Source: Nigrospora sphaerica
Lineage: Eukaryota > Ascomycota > Sordariomycetes > Amphisphaeriales > Apiosporaceae
Direction of reading: 5' to 3'
Assembly (NCBI GenBank): GCA_018287875.1
Contig: JAGVVL010000001.1
Coordinates: 3,348,001 to 3,412,000, forward strand
DNA: 64,000 nt
The notes beneath the pieces were generated by a model, which saw only the letters and a list, made by a program, of their open reading frames with translations, was not told where the DNA came from and searched no databases. Shown here one piece after another: positions 12,728 through 22,438 of this stretch (the first letter of the stretch is position 1; each line of letters begins with the position of its first letter). Position numbers and translations under genes: made by a program.

Positions 12728-13474
12728 ATGGGTCGTCTTCACTCCAAGGGAAAGGGTATCAGCTCGTCTGTTACCCCCTACTCGCGCACCGCCCCGGCCT
12801 GGTTGAAGACCACGCCTGAGCAGGTCGTCGAGCAGATCTGCCGCCTCGCCAAGCGTGGTACCACCCCTTCGCAGATCGGTGTCATCCTGCGTGACTCTCA
12901 CGGCGTTGCCCAGGTCCGCGTTGTCACCGGTAAGCCGCCCCACCCGCGAGGTGTTGATGTCTCCAGGAACCCGCACTGACAGCCGCCCGCAGGTAACAAG
13001 ATTCTGCGTATCCTCAAGTCCAACGGTACGGGATGAACCCCTCGAAATACCCCCGCGTCATCCATACTCGACACCCCAAACGGTCCTCTTTTAGAGACCG
13101 CGGGGCATGGGGCAACCCATTTTCACGCCTCTGTTTGGTCAAGGCTGACAGAGAGATGTTCAACGTGCAGGTCTCGCACCCGATGTGCCCGAGGATCTCT
13201 ACATGTTGATCAAGAAGGTAAGCTCCAAGTCTCCTTACTGTGTTCTTGGTCGTTCTTGTTGGTGCCGCGTCTCGGATTATGCTGACTGTTCCCCCTCCAG
13301 GCCGTGCTCGTCCGCAAGCACCTCGAGCGCAACCGCAAGGACAAGGACGCCAAGTTCCGCCTTATTCTCATCGAGTCGCGTATCCACCGCCTGGCCCGCT
13401 ACTACAAGACCGTTGGTGTCCTGCCTCCTACCTGGAAGTACGAGTCCGCCACCGCCAGCACCCTGGTCGCGTAA
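12728..13474 (+). CDS. rps13: 40S ribosomal protein S13 (uS15 family)
   Basis: Structural protein of the small ribosomal subunit, cytoplasmic. Exons 12728-12929, 12993-13025, 13171-13217 and 13301-13474 join to exactly 151 residues, the usual eukaryotic S13 length. The N-terminus [12 protein letters not shown], the middle [17 protein letters not shown] and the C-terminus ending [17 protein letters not shown] are all typical of the family. Introns of 63, 145 and 83 bp are GT-AG. Exon 2 (33 nt) and exon 3 (47 nt) are very short. The leader is AC/TC-rich and the start context CGACAAAATGG is a good fungal start. The 145-bp second intron is long for this window; no small RNA could be defended in it. 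Confidence 0.98.
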
Positions 13475-13828
13475 GCGGGGAGAGGGATTCTGCATGAAAA
13501 CGCTTGGTCACGGAGTTTCGGAAAAAGGAACAACTGCTTTCTGGGCATCAGAGATGACATACTAGCCAACAGCCGACTGTTGTTGGGCTGGGAGATAGCG
13601 ACGTTCTTCACGGAGATACAATGGAATTCTCATGAGAGCGCACCCGATTTTAGTGGTATCAGAAATACTACACGACGCCCAGTAATATGCGGCAAATGCG
13701 CAACGCAGCCTGCCTAAGCAATGCTATTCCGTGACCCTGTTTATAACCTGAACGCCCGCGATGCATATACGTGTGCTCGTCTCGGTGGTCCCTTACGATC
13801 TACCGGAGATCCTTTGCTCCCTCGCCAA
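13475..13828. other. Convergent 3' region between RPS13 and SDC1
   Basis: 354 bp between two stop codons facing each other. It must carry the 3' ends of both transcripts. No further feature seen. Confidence 0.6.
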
Positions 13829-14625
13829 CTACCGCGGAAGCTCCGTCTCCTTGGACCTTTGCAGCAGGAACTCGCCCAGCACTCTCAAGGGATCGCTCGG
13901 CCTGACCAACGGTTAGTAGCAGGCCCCTAGATGTGCCTGACAGGGCATAAGCAACACCTACCGCTCCTTGGCAATCAACTTCATACCGTCCAGTATAGCA
14001 CCGGTGACCTTGGAATTCAGGTATTGTCTCGTGGGAGCACCGTGGGGCGGCGCCTCGTACGGCATGGGAAAGCCTGGGTCGGGGTGTTGTGATGCTGCGC
14101 GCGAGCCTGTCTCGTGTCCAGTAGTCCGCAGCGGCGTGCTGGTTCGCGCAGGAGCCGGACTGGCGGCGTTGGTCGTCGTTGCGGGTGCAGGCGTAGGGGC
14201 GGGCGACTGTTTGGGGGGGGGGGTGTTGTGTGGTTAGCAATGGTGGCTCGTCATCCCGTGAGGCGCCTGGGTGGGCAGTGGGCGAATGGGGGAGGGAAGA
14301 AGGAGGCCGTCCGTACCGCGGCTTTGTCGGCGCTCCCGGCGTCGGTCATGGTCACGTCGGCGGCGGCGGCCTCGATGGGCACCCCGCTTGGAGCCTCCTC
14401 GGCCGGGGTATCGGTCGGCGCATCGCCGCTGGCAGGCGCCGTCATTGTGGCGGTCTCGGCGGGTGCGGGCGCATCCGTGAGCGCGGCGGGCGCATCGCCC
14501 TCTCCCGCCGCGGCGAAGGGTGCCTGGCTCAGCGGGCTGGGGGTCGGTGCCGCCGATTGGGCCCCCCCGAAGAGCACCGGCACTGGGATCGGCGTGGTGG
14601 AGATGCGGCGATTCTCCTCGGCCAT
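13829..14625 (-). CDS. sdc1: COMPASS histone H3K4 methyltransferase subunit SDC1 (DPY30 family)
   Basis: Small scaffold subunit of the Set1/COMPASS complex, nuclear. Exons on the minus strand: 14625-14317, 14206-13962, 13901-13829, giving 208 residues. Introns are 110 and 60 bp, GT-AG; the first has a C11 tract followed by AAACAG, the second has CTACTAAC before its acceptor. Residues 1-150 are low complexity (Ala, Pro, Thr). The C-terminal DPY30 motif, about residues 155-200, is clear: TRQYLNSKVTGAILDGMKLI followed by AKERPSDPLRVLGEFLLQ. The motif is split by intron 2, so no single open frame shows it whole. The start at MAEENRR is chosen because upstream in-frame sequence has no conserved character, although it is open to an earlier ATG at 14811. 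It shares a 497-bp divergent promoter with FAN1. Confidence 0.9.
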
Positions 14626-15122
14626 GGCTTCGGTGGGATATGGGTGTGGGACGGAACGGAATGAGGGCCCGACGGTCGTAATGATGGGATCGTGAACTTC
14701 TTCTGCACAAAGTGGGCTATGTAGTATGTAGGTAGCTCGGACAAAGCAGCTGGCGACCAGCTGAGCGGGCAGTGCAAGAAGTGGATGGGCGTGTACCTTC
14801 CTCCTTTCCAAATATGTATGTACCCAATCGCCTCGTCTGGAAGGTGCAGCAGGGAGCCAGCGTTTACCTGGATAGGAGCGCGAAAAAAAAACAATACAGG
14901 AGGTACCTCCCTAGGAAGTAGGAATGGTGCTGGCTGCGAATCAGGACCAAGAATGGCACGGGATTTGGCGTGCAGTTCGCGAAGCAGCAGTGGCGTCACT
15001 CAATGCCCAGGCTCTAGCGCACGCGTCGACGCCAGGCAACATCTTCTGCCACCACGGAATAGCGCAGCAGGGACACAAAATGGCTCCTTCTCTCCCCATG
15101 CGTGGCACCTCTCTTGGAATCC
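14626..15122. promoter_or_regulatory. Divergent promoter region between SDC1 and FAN1
   Basis: 497 bp separate the two outward-facing start codons. It contains TATGTAGGTAGC near 14730, one of the recurring TAGGTAGG strings, and an A9 tract near 14883-14891. No TATA box was recognised. Confidence 0.5.
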
Positions 15123-17773
15123 ATGGACAGGTTTGTGACAAGACCGACCAAATCAACCGTCGGCGCCCGCTTGCGGCAGACGGCTCTCAAAGATGACGGC
15201 CACGTCCAGCCCAAGCCTCCACGCGCCACCAAAAGACAGAAGCGTGAGATCTCGGACACCGAGGACTCCGAGCACGAGATTGTAGCGTCTGCTTCTGAGG
15301 TTGCCCGGAGGACCCCGGTAGCCGAACGACAAGATACATCCAGTGATGCCTGCGAGGATTTGCCGCCTGATCAAGAACGCCCTGCTCACTCGGGTCTGCC
15401 CACCCTCATTGAAAGCGCACTCCCAGAGATCAAGGCCGACGACGAAGCGATCGAGGAGTACGAGGTCTTTAGGGCATCGCAGGGCGACAAGCCAGACGAT
15501 ACCGCCTCGCGGTTCGTCAGAAGGGAGTGGGTCAGAGGTAAAAGCTCCCTGTATGTGGATGCTTTTAACTTCGCTCTGAGCACCGTCTTGGCCGACGAAT
15601 CCCATCTGTTTGACGCCCGTGAGCATGCTGTGTTTGATAGCTGGGCCGGCTTGAACTACGATGCCCAGTACCTGTAGGTGTCCCTGCACCCGCGCAGCGC
15701 AGCGCAGCCCAGCCCTCGGTCTGGTACTGATTAGTTTCTCGCAGCTACGTGCGACTTTTCCTCCGGAAGACTGCCACTTGGCATCGTATCAACCGCCTCG
15801 GCTACTATGACGATATAGCAGATATTGAGAAGGCAGCCCAGGAGCTCCAGGTGTCTCGCAAACTGCCCACTGGGTCGCCGGCCTCGCAAAGGGATCCTGA
15901 CAAACCTGGTGCGGCCTTTGCTGAAGTAGAGTCCGACCTGGAGGCTGTTTTCTCCTTTGCCGACAGCTCTCCTGACTTCATAACCACCGTGGAAGAGGCC
16001 GCATCTCTCCTGAGCCTTGACGAACTGAAGACTCTCGCCAAGGAGGCAAAAGTTCAAGGGAAGAACAAGGCAGACCTCGCACGATCCATTTGCCACATGA
16101 GCAACCGGCAGGCAGGTTTGTTGTCGCTGGGTCTCCGAAGATCGAGTACCTACAACTCGACTGACTCTCCTGGCGATACCTCCGAGGTCGAGTCGCCGGG
16201 TCGCGAAGCCGGAGCTGGAACGGACTCCAACCGGAACCACCATTTCCTGGACAAGATAACAGCCGTGACGGGGCCCTGCATCCGACTTGCCTCCTCTATC
16301 TTTAAGCTCTTCGAGAGGGTACACCTCGTATTCTACCGGTCCACCGAATGGACGGAGAAATCTCTCACCACCATCATCCTCGCCAAGATCTCCCGACGCA
16401 ACTTTCCAGACTACATCGTCAGCAGGTCTGCCAACATCTTTGATTCAAGAAGCCACTTGCTTGAATTCGAGACGGCGACGAGGACCGAATTGGCCATCGA
16501 TAACATGTTGGAGTTCAGCGGGCCCATCGGCGAGCACCAGTTCCGTGAAGTTGTGGGCACCTTTGAAGGGATTTACCCTCGCTGGAAGATTCTTCTTGCA
16601 GAGGAGCAAGGCAAAGAAGACAGGGTCTATGAGACGGGTGAAGGTGCATATCTGAGGCGTTTCTCGCCGGTACACCCCTACACCCGAATCATCCACAAAG
16701 CTGCCTACGCTTTCGGTCGCCTGAAAGACCACCGGAAGGAGCATTCACTGATCGGGGAGCTGCTGGCACAGCGACTGTTCCACCTGTCTAAACGTGGCTC
16801 TTGGTACCAACGGAAGGCTTTGGTGGAGGAGCATTACATGTTTGCGCTGGAAGAGAACCCTGTGCATGAGAACGAAGATATGCAGAGGAAACGCTGGGCC
16901 AGGATCGCGGCGTCCACCTGCGAAACGGCCCTCGAAGACCCCGACTGCCACTTGAAGTATCACTACGACCTGCAAAAGCGCCTGCTCAAGCTCGAGAAAC
17001 GGCTTAAAATCCCGAAGCGGCTTCAGCATGACTTTGGCCACGTACGGTTAAAGAAACCCGAGGAGCACACTGTGGAAGGTATCCAGATCAAAAAGGACGA
17101 GGCGGTGGGAAAGAAGGGCCGCGGGCCTAGCACCAAGACGATATGGGTGGACGAAGCTGAGGATGGGGCCGAGTGCAGCGTGGAGGCCATGTGCTTGAGC
17201 TGGTACCGAACGCAAGGGTGGAAGGGATATCATGCCGAGGGCGGCATCATACGGACCCTGTTTGCCTACCTGTTCTTCGACATCCTGTTCGTCTACGCAC
17301 CCAACGTCTTCCAGACGGCGTACCAGACCTGCCCCCTGGATCTTTTCACTGACTCGTTCTTCCCGACCCGGGCCTCCGAGATCAACCACCGGCTGGTGGA
17401 GATTGAGAACGGAGCGGCGGCGCGCCTGGTTGCCGAGGTCGACGCGCGGGAGCGGGAGAAGAGGACCTGCGTCGTGGGGCTAAACTGGGACTACGAGCTA
17501 TCGGACCTGTTGGAGTTGGTTGCTTGCTTCGAGGGCGCAGCCTTGGCCTCGATATGCAAGGTGATGGCGCAAGAATACGGCCAGCGCGGAGGCGGGCTGC
17601 CCGATCTGATTCTCTGGCGCACCGGGCCCAAGAAGGAAGTCATGTTCGCCGAGGTCAAGAGCGCCAATGATCGATTGAGTGACACGCAGAGGCTATGGAT
17701 TCACGTACTTACAGGGGCAGGCTTGAGGGTAGCGCTGTGCCAGGCCGTGGCACGGGAGGTCCGGGAGGCCTGA
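15123..17773 (+). CDS. fan1: Fanconi-associated nuclease 1 (FAN1) homologue
   Basis: Structure-specific 5' flap endo/exonuclease with a VRR-NUC domain, used in interstrand crosslink repair; nuclear. Exons 15123-15673 and 15745-17773 (71-bp GT-AG intron) give 859 residues. The N-terminus is basic and acidic low complexity (KRQKREI; TEDSEHE). A SAP-like helix pair lies at about 265-305 (LLSLDELKTLAKEA). The long middle has the helical repeats of the family. The C-terminal nuclease shows YHAEGG with Glu682, GGGLPDL with Asp804 and AEVKSAND with Glu820/Lys822, which match human Glu864, Asp960, Glu975 and Lys977. The start is ATG 15123 (MDRFVTRP); the frame upstream of it has no ATG. The protein appears intact and catalytically complete. 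Confidence 0.95.
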
Positions 17774-18534
17774 GAGTGATAGGGAGAAAAAAAAAAGCCC
17801 AACCATGCGCGAAGATCAGCAACCTCACCGCCAAGCAAGCTCGATTGCAGCCGGGGCATCCATGGTCCGGCACAGGGGCAATACACGTGGACAAATTCAC
17901 CTGCAAGGCCCTCTCTCTGGCTCGACTTCCTATTCGGCAGACGGGCGGACGGGGTTGTGAAACATCTGGGTAAGCCGGGGGACGAGGTCTTGGGGGTTAA
18001 TGGGTGACGGGCTTGGCAAATCACGGCCTGTTTCTTCGAAGCGCTCACCCTGCATAAACTTGGGTTTCACTCATGATGCCATGTTCATTTTGTTTTCTCT
18101 TTCCCTGAGATACAGCCTGGGCTGAGATTCGCATCTTGTTCCCGATGCGGAGGCGTTCGTTCGGAGAATATTCGAGGGAGCGCCATGGCCCCCATTGGGC
18201 AGAGACTGGCAGGCAGGCTGAGCGGCAGGGCATGTCACGCAAGCCACCAAAGCAGGAGGCAACTTTGACGGAAGTAGCCACATCCGCAGCCAATCTTGGG
18301 CCACCGCTTCAGTGCAATCGAACGGAGGCCACGGGCTCGACGCCGCGACGGTACGTGCCACGGGGGCTGCACAGGACCAATCGGAGGGGGGGTTTCGCCT
18401 GGGAAGTGGTTGATTTTTCCCAGCCCGCGTCCATTGTCGTCGTTGTCGTCCCTCGTCGGCTCAGGTTCTGCAGCACCAGGACCAGCACGGGCGACAAGAC
18501 GAGCGCCCACCCCCCGCGGCCGACTGCCGGACCC

Positions 18535-18545
18535 GTACGGAGTAC
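18535..18545 (+). repeat. Dispersed motif GTACGGAGTAC, copy 1
   Basis: Exact 11-mer GTACGGAGTAC. Three related copies occur further right (47680, 48663, 51165). Confidence 0.7.
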
Positions 18546-18839
18546 CGGTTGGCTGGCGGTGAGTCCAGGACTTTCGTTTGCGGGCCCTCCTCCATTCTGC
18601 CGCCTGTGGTTCGGCTAGCATGCTCGGCGATCATGCCTCTAGGGGCTCTATCTCTCTCTGTGTCTGTGTATCGCGGCCTGACTGGGTTCTGGTTCCACGG
18701 CGGGTTGAATGTACAGTACGTGCAAGCGTACTATGTACCGATGGAGGGGAGCATATACGCACGCTGGTGCTGTCTCCCTCCCTTCCCTCCTTCCTTCGTC
18801 CCCCCTCTCTCTTCCCGTACTTTTCTCTCCCTCTTTCTC

Positions 18840-18844
<5 letters not shown>

Positions 18845-18908
<64 letters not shown>

Positions 18909-18930
18909 GTGCGTGCGTGCGTGCGTGTGT
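18845..18930. repeat. (TG)n microsatellite
   Basis: About 29 uninterrupted TG units, then a TG/CG-mixed tail to about 18930. It is the largest simple repeat in the window. Alternating purine-pyrimidine DNA of this kind can adopt Z-form and is usually polymorphic. Confidence 0.95.
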
Positions 18931-20738
18931 ATGTCCCGTAGGCCGTCTGGGGCGCCGGCCGGGGATTGCCTGACCAAAGCCGTGGTGTGGGCGCTTAAAT
19001 GCGCCGCGGGCCTGTCCAATGGGGCGCCAGGGCTGGAGTGAACATCTGCACAACACCAGGGCCAGTCGAGCGTCGCACGTCGTGGTTGGCTGTTCGGCCC
19101 AGAACCAGGGCGCTTAAAAAAGACCATGTGTGTGTACAGCGACGCCCCGAAGGGTGACCCCTGTCGGATTCCACCTCTCCACCCCGCCGCCCACGGCCGT
19201 GCCATCCCATGCCCGCATATGCAGTTCCCAGGATCTCGGGACCCAGCCATATCTGGTGAGAGGCGGGCGCTGCTGCTGGCAGGTGGCACCTCCCCGGCCG
19301 CCGGCAAACGGCCGCGCCAGGGCTTCCATGCTGCCTTTACGCGCCCGTCCGACTTTGCCTCGGAGCCTCTTTTGTCGGTCGGGAGGGGGGACGGACGCCA
19401 TGGCGCGACCGAGGAGAGAGGGCGTCGGGCGCGCGTGCTGGCGAGGGGCACCGCCGCGAGGCTGTCTCCTGCCGGCCGCGCGGGTGCTCTCTTCTCCCCG
19501 TCGTGGGCAAGCAATGTGATAGTGACTGAGGATGGGGGCCTAGAGCGAGAGGGCGCAGCCTGCTTGCTGGGCTGATTTCTTCCTCATGGTTTGGTGCCGT
19601 GCGGCGCGGCGCTGGTCCCTGTGCCCCCGGGGAAGCGCCCCTAAGGCATGTATGTCTCTGCTCAGTAGCGCCAAAGCAACTGCAGGGTGAATCAGCAGGC
19701 CGCTCGCGCCGGGAGCGCGTGGGAACGGAAGCACAGGGCCTGCTCGGAGGGGGCCACCCGCGCACAGAAAGAGTGAGTGGTCCCAATGCGCGCGCAGGCC
19801 GCCTGGCCGCATAAACGGCCGCTCGCCCACCCATCCACAAGACGGATCTAGCTCGAGGCGCCGCGGCTCGACAGGAAACAATAAACAAGCAAACAGGCGG
19901 TGGAAGGGCACACGTCGGAGGGCCGAGGGGAGGGGGAGGAGGGGGCCGGAAGGGAGGGTGGACGTCTTGGGTCTTCATGTCCAGGAACCGGACATGTAAG
20001 ATGTATGCAATAATGATTTTTCGCTGGGCGCTGGTGTAACCGATGCTAAATACCCCAAGACAGGTATGCAATCTCCGGCTCCTAAAAGCAAAATGTCCTC
20101 CCTCCGTCTGATGATCGCTATTCATCCCAGAGAAGTAACGCCCCGCCGTCCATATGTCGCCCGTAGCAATTCCATAGCATAAAAGAATCAAAAACATCAA
20201 GTAAGTTTCCCCGCCGGCCAGCAAACACAAAAACTCCGGTGGTATCATCGGACCGTGTGAGAGGGGAGGGGATCGAGTGCGTGGTGGGTAGGGAGTGGGT
20301 GATGGTGCTATCCCCAAGAGAGAAGGGGGGCCACCACGGGGGTGGATGTGTGTGTGTGGTGTGAAAAGACGCCGCCCAGCAACGCCACATGGCCAAACAA
20401 TTATCATGAGCTGAGGGGTCGCTGCCCGCACAGAATGCCTCGTAAAGAAAGATGCCGTCATGCGTTTCGTGTGAGAAAGCCATAAGCAAGTCGTGATCTC
20501 GTTCCGAGGCTCGGAGGCTGTGTTCAGGGTCCCGTGTAGGGGGAGCCCTTTTGGTCATGGACGGCAAACTTTTTCTTTAAAAAAAAAAATAGTAGTCAAG
20601 ATGGGTGAGTGCCGGGAGAGATTATGAACAAATGAGACAGGAAGCGTCTTCGGCCCGGGGCCGCATGGAGGATAAGGAAGACTTTGGTTGGAATCGGAGG
20701 GATAAGGGGTCGTCATTGTTGCTCTCGGGAGAGCCCGC

Positions 20739-21590
20739 CTAGGCGGATTTCGACCTCGTCGTTGGCGCGAGCGGTGTAGGCGGGCCACAGGCGGCAGCTG
20801 CGGCAACTGCCACCTCTACCGCCGCCGCGACGGCGTGTGCTCTCGCGGCGCACGACTGTCTCGTGGACATGGGGCACTCGATCTTCCGCCGTTTGCCCCG
20901 AGGCGCCGGGCTCATCCGCGGCGTGTAGGTGACGGTCCTCGTCACGACCTCCCGATAATGGCGCACGGTTCGGCCGCCGCCGGCTGCCGAGGTCGCGGAC
21001 GAAGGCTTGATGGCCTTGCAGTCCTGCGAGTAGCGCGCCTTGAGAGCCGCCTCCCAGTCAAACGACGAGCGCACCGAGCGCGCGCTGAAGGGTGACCTCA
21101 TGGCGCTCGGCGTGGCGCTCAGTGGGGAGTCCAGTGTCGAGGTCGCTGGGGAGGGCGGGATGTGCAAGCTGGGGAAGGAGGCGACGCCCGTTGGCGGCGC
21201 CGACAGGGGGTACGAAAGGTACGGGCTGAGAGGAGTGGCGGCAGCCGTCGGGGACTTGCTGGCGCCGTGGTTGCCGCATTTGCACGAGCAGTCCGTTTGC
21301 TCGCTGCTGGCCGTTGACGGCATCGAGTCGGGGGCCGCCGCGTCGTCGTCTTCCTCGTCCTCGCTCGAACTCCCGGGCCGCTTCTCCGGGATCACGGGCG
21401 AGGCGACCGAGATGGACTTGAGGAAGTCCATGTAGGCTGTGGGAGGGGTGATGGGCGTCTTGATACACTCCTCCTTGACAAGCACGGGGACGGCCGAGAG
21501 AGGCGTCCGGGCCGAGAGGGCCGACAGCTCCGACGGAAACGTGGCCGTGACGGGGGTAGCCAACTCGAGCTTGGGCTTGACCGCAGGCAT
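20739..21590 (-). CDS. Probable fungal protein of unknown function, 283 residues
   Basis: I do not recognise a named family. The open frame is intron-free, starts in an excellent context (CACCATGCC) and shows strong GC-third-position bias with non-random composition. Visible features: TPPTAYMDFLKSISV at about 47-61, an acidic patch SSSEDEEDDDAA at about 75-86, a Cys cluster DCSCKCG near 100, Pro/Ser-rich linkers, then FDWEAALKARYSQDCKAIKP and VRHYREVVTRTVTYTPRMSP, and a basic RGKRRK cluster that may be a nuclear signal. The end is Ala-rich. The unusually word-like blocks around FDWEAALKARYS and YREVVTRTVTYTPR look like conserved segments in an otherwise disordered protein. A long pyrimidine-rich leader on its own strand precedes it. 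Confidence 0.75.
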   Translation of the reverse strand: MPAVKPKLELATPVTATFPSELSALSARTPLSAVPVLVKEECIKTPITPPTAYMDFLKSISVASPVIPEKRPGSSSEDEEDDDAAAPDSMPSTASSEQTDCSCKCGNHGASKSPTAAATPLSPYLSYPLSAPPTGVASFPSLHIPPSPATSTLDSPLSATPSAMRSPFSARSVRSSFDWEAALKARYSQDCKAIKPSSATSAAGGGRTVRHYREVVTRTVTYTPRMSPAPRGKRRKIECPMSTRQSCAARAHAVAAAVEVAVAAAAACGPPTPLAPTTRSKSA

Positions 21591-22250
21591 GGTGACGGTG
21601 GAAGCCGGGAGGGCGGGCCTGTGGTGATGATCTCCAGGAATTTGGTTTCAGAGAGGGTCGAGTCAAGCGAATGACTCGATGGTCGAAGAAAGAAGGGATG
21701 GCCACAAGCTGCACTGCCAACAAAGCGCCTGCACGGAGGAGGGAGAGGGAGGGGGAGGGAGGGTAGGAGCAGTGCCGGCAGTTGCAAGAAAGCGAAAAGC
21801 GGTGCAGAGACGCGAGGGGGGGAGAGCGAGAGCAAGAGAGCCCTTGGATGAATGATATAGGATGCGCGGGCTGCGGGTCGGGAAGGCTGTCGTCGCGTGT
21901 GGCAGGGAGGGGAGGAGGGGCGCGCGTGGGAAGGGGGTTCAATGAGTGGGCCAGCAGGCGCCGAGACGAGGGAGGGACCCGGTGCGATGAGGGCGCCAAA
22001 GAAAGATCAAGGGGAGGAGCAGGGGATGGGAAGCAGAATAGTGGTCGTGACGAGTCCCAGAGGAATGGGTGAGCGTCCGGGGGTGGTCGGAAGGCTTTTG
22101 CGCGACAGCGGCTGGGGTCTGCCTGGCCTGCGTCCCGCTGTAGGGCGGACGGCGTGGGCCGGGGTAGGGGATGCTGGCTAGTTGTAATATATTGTGAAGT
22201 GTTGTTTCGATGGATGTTTGTTCTTGCGGGCGCACTAGGCCTATCGTGGG
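21591..22250 (-). promoter_or_regulatory. Probable leader and promoter of the gene at 20739-21590
   Basis: On the minus strand this stretch is C/T-rich, as fungal leaders often are. The plus-strand 21735-21763 segment is pure purine (29 nt, several GGG runs). An AT-rich AATATATT lies near 22185-22192 and could act as a TATA-type element about 600 bp upstream of the start codon. The assignment is inference from position and composition. Confidence 0.35.
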
Positions 22251-22420
22251 CGGCGGCAAAGCCTGAGAGCGATTCGAACAGACGTCGTCGACTGTTGTTC
22301 GGCCTGGGTCTCGCGCGCGTGCTGAGGCAAGTTGCTTTAGTATCTAGGTATCTCTACCCACTGCGGTCATCACCGTCGGAGCATGAGAGGATGAGGTGGG
22401 AGACGATGTTCTTCATCATA

Positions 22421-22438
22421 CCCCCCCCCCCCCCCCCC
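22421..22438. repeat. C18 homopolymer
   Basis: Eighteen consecutive C residues; the exact length may also be affected by sequencing error. Confidence 0.85.

Larger units (their letters stand above)
17774..20738. other. Intergenic region between FAN1 and the unknown gene at 20.7 kb
   Basis: About 3 kb without a supportable gene. It holds a large (TG)n microsatellite and one GTACGGAGTAC motif. A 374-residue open frame on the minus strand (19337-20461) is Pro/Arg/Ser-rich, overlaps others and resembles nothing. The right end, with A11 at about 20579-20589, is likely the 3' untranslated region of the gene at 20739-21590. Confidence 0.55.

Noticed and set aside
13026..13170. Possible C/D-box snoRNA in the 145-bp RPS13 intron
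   Set aside because: A GATGAA and a CTGA are present, but the C box does not match the consensus, no terminal stem was seen, and the CTGAC is better explained as the branch site.
19337..20461. 374-residue Pro/Arg-rich minus-strand frame
   Set aside because: Low complexity, overlaps other frames, no start context or domain, and lies in microsatellite-rich non-coding DNA.
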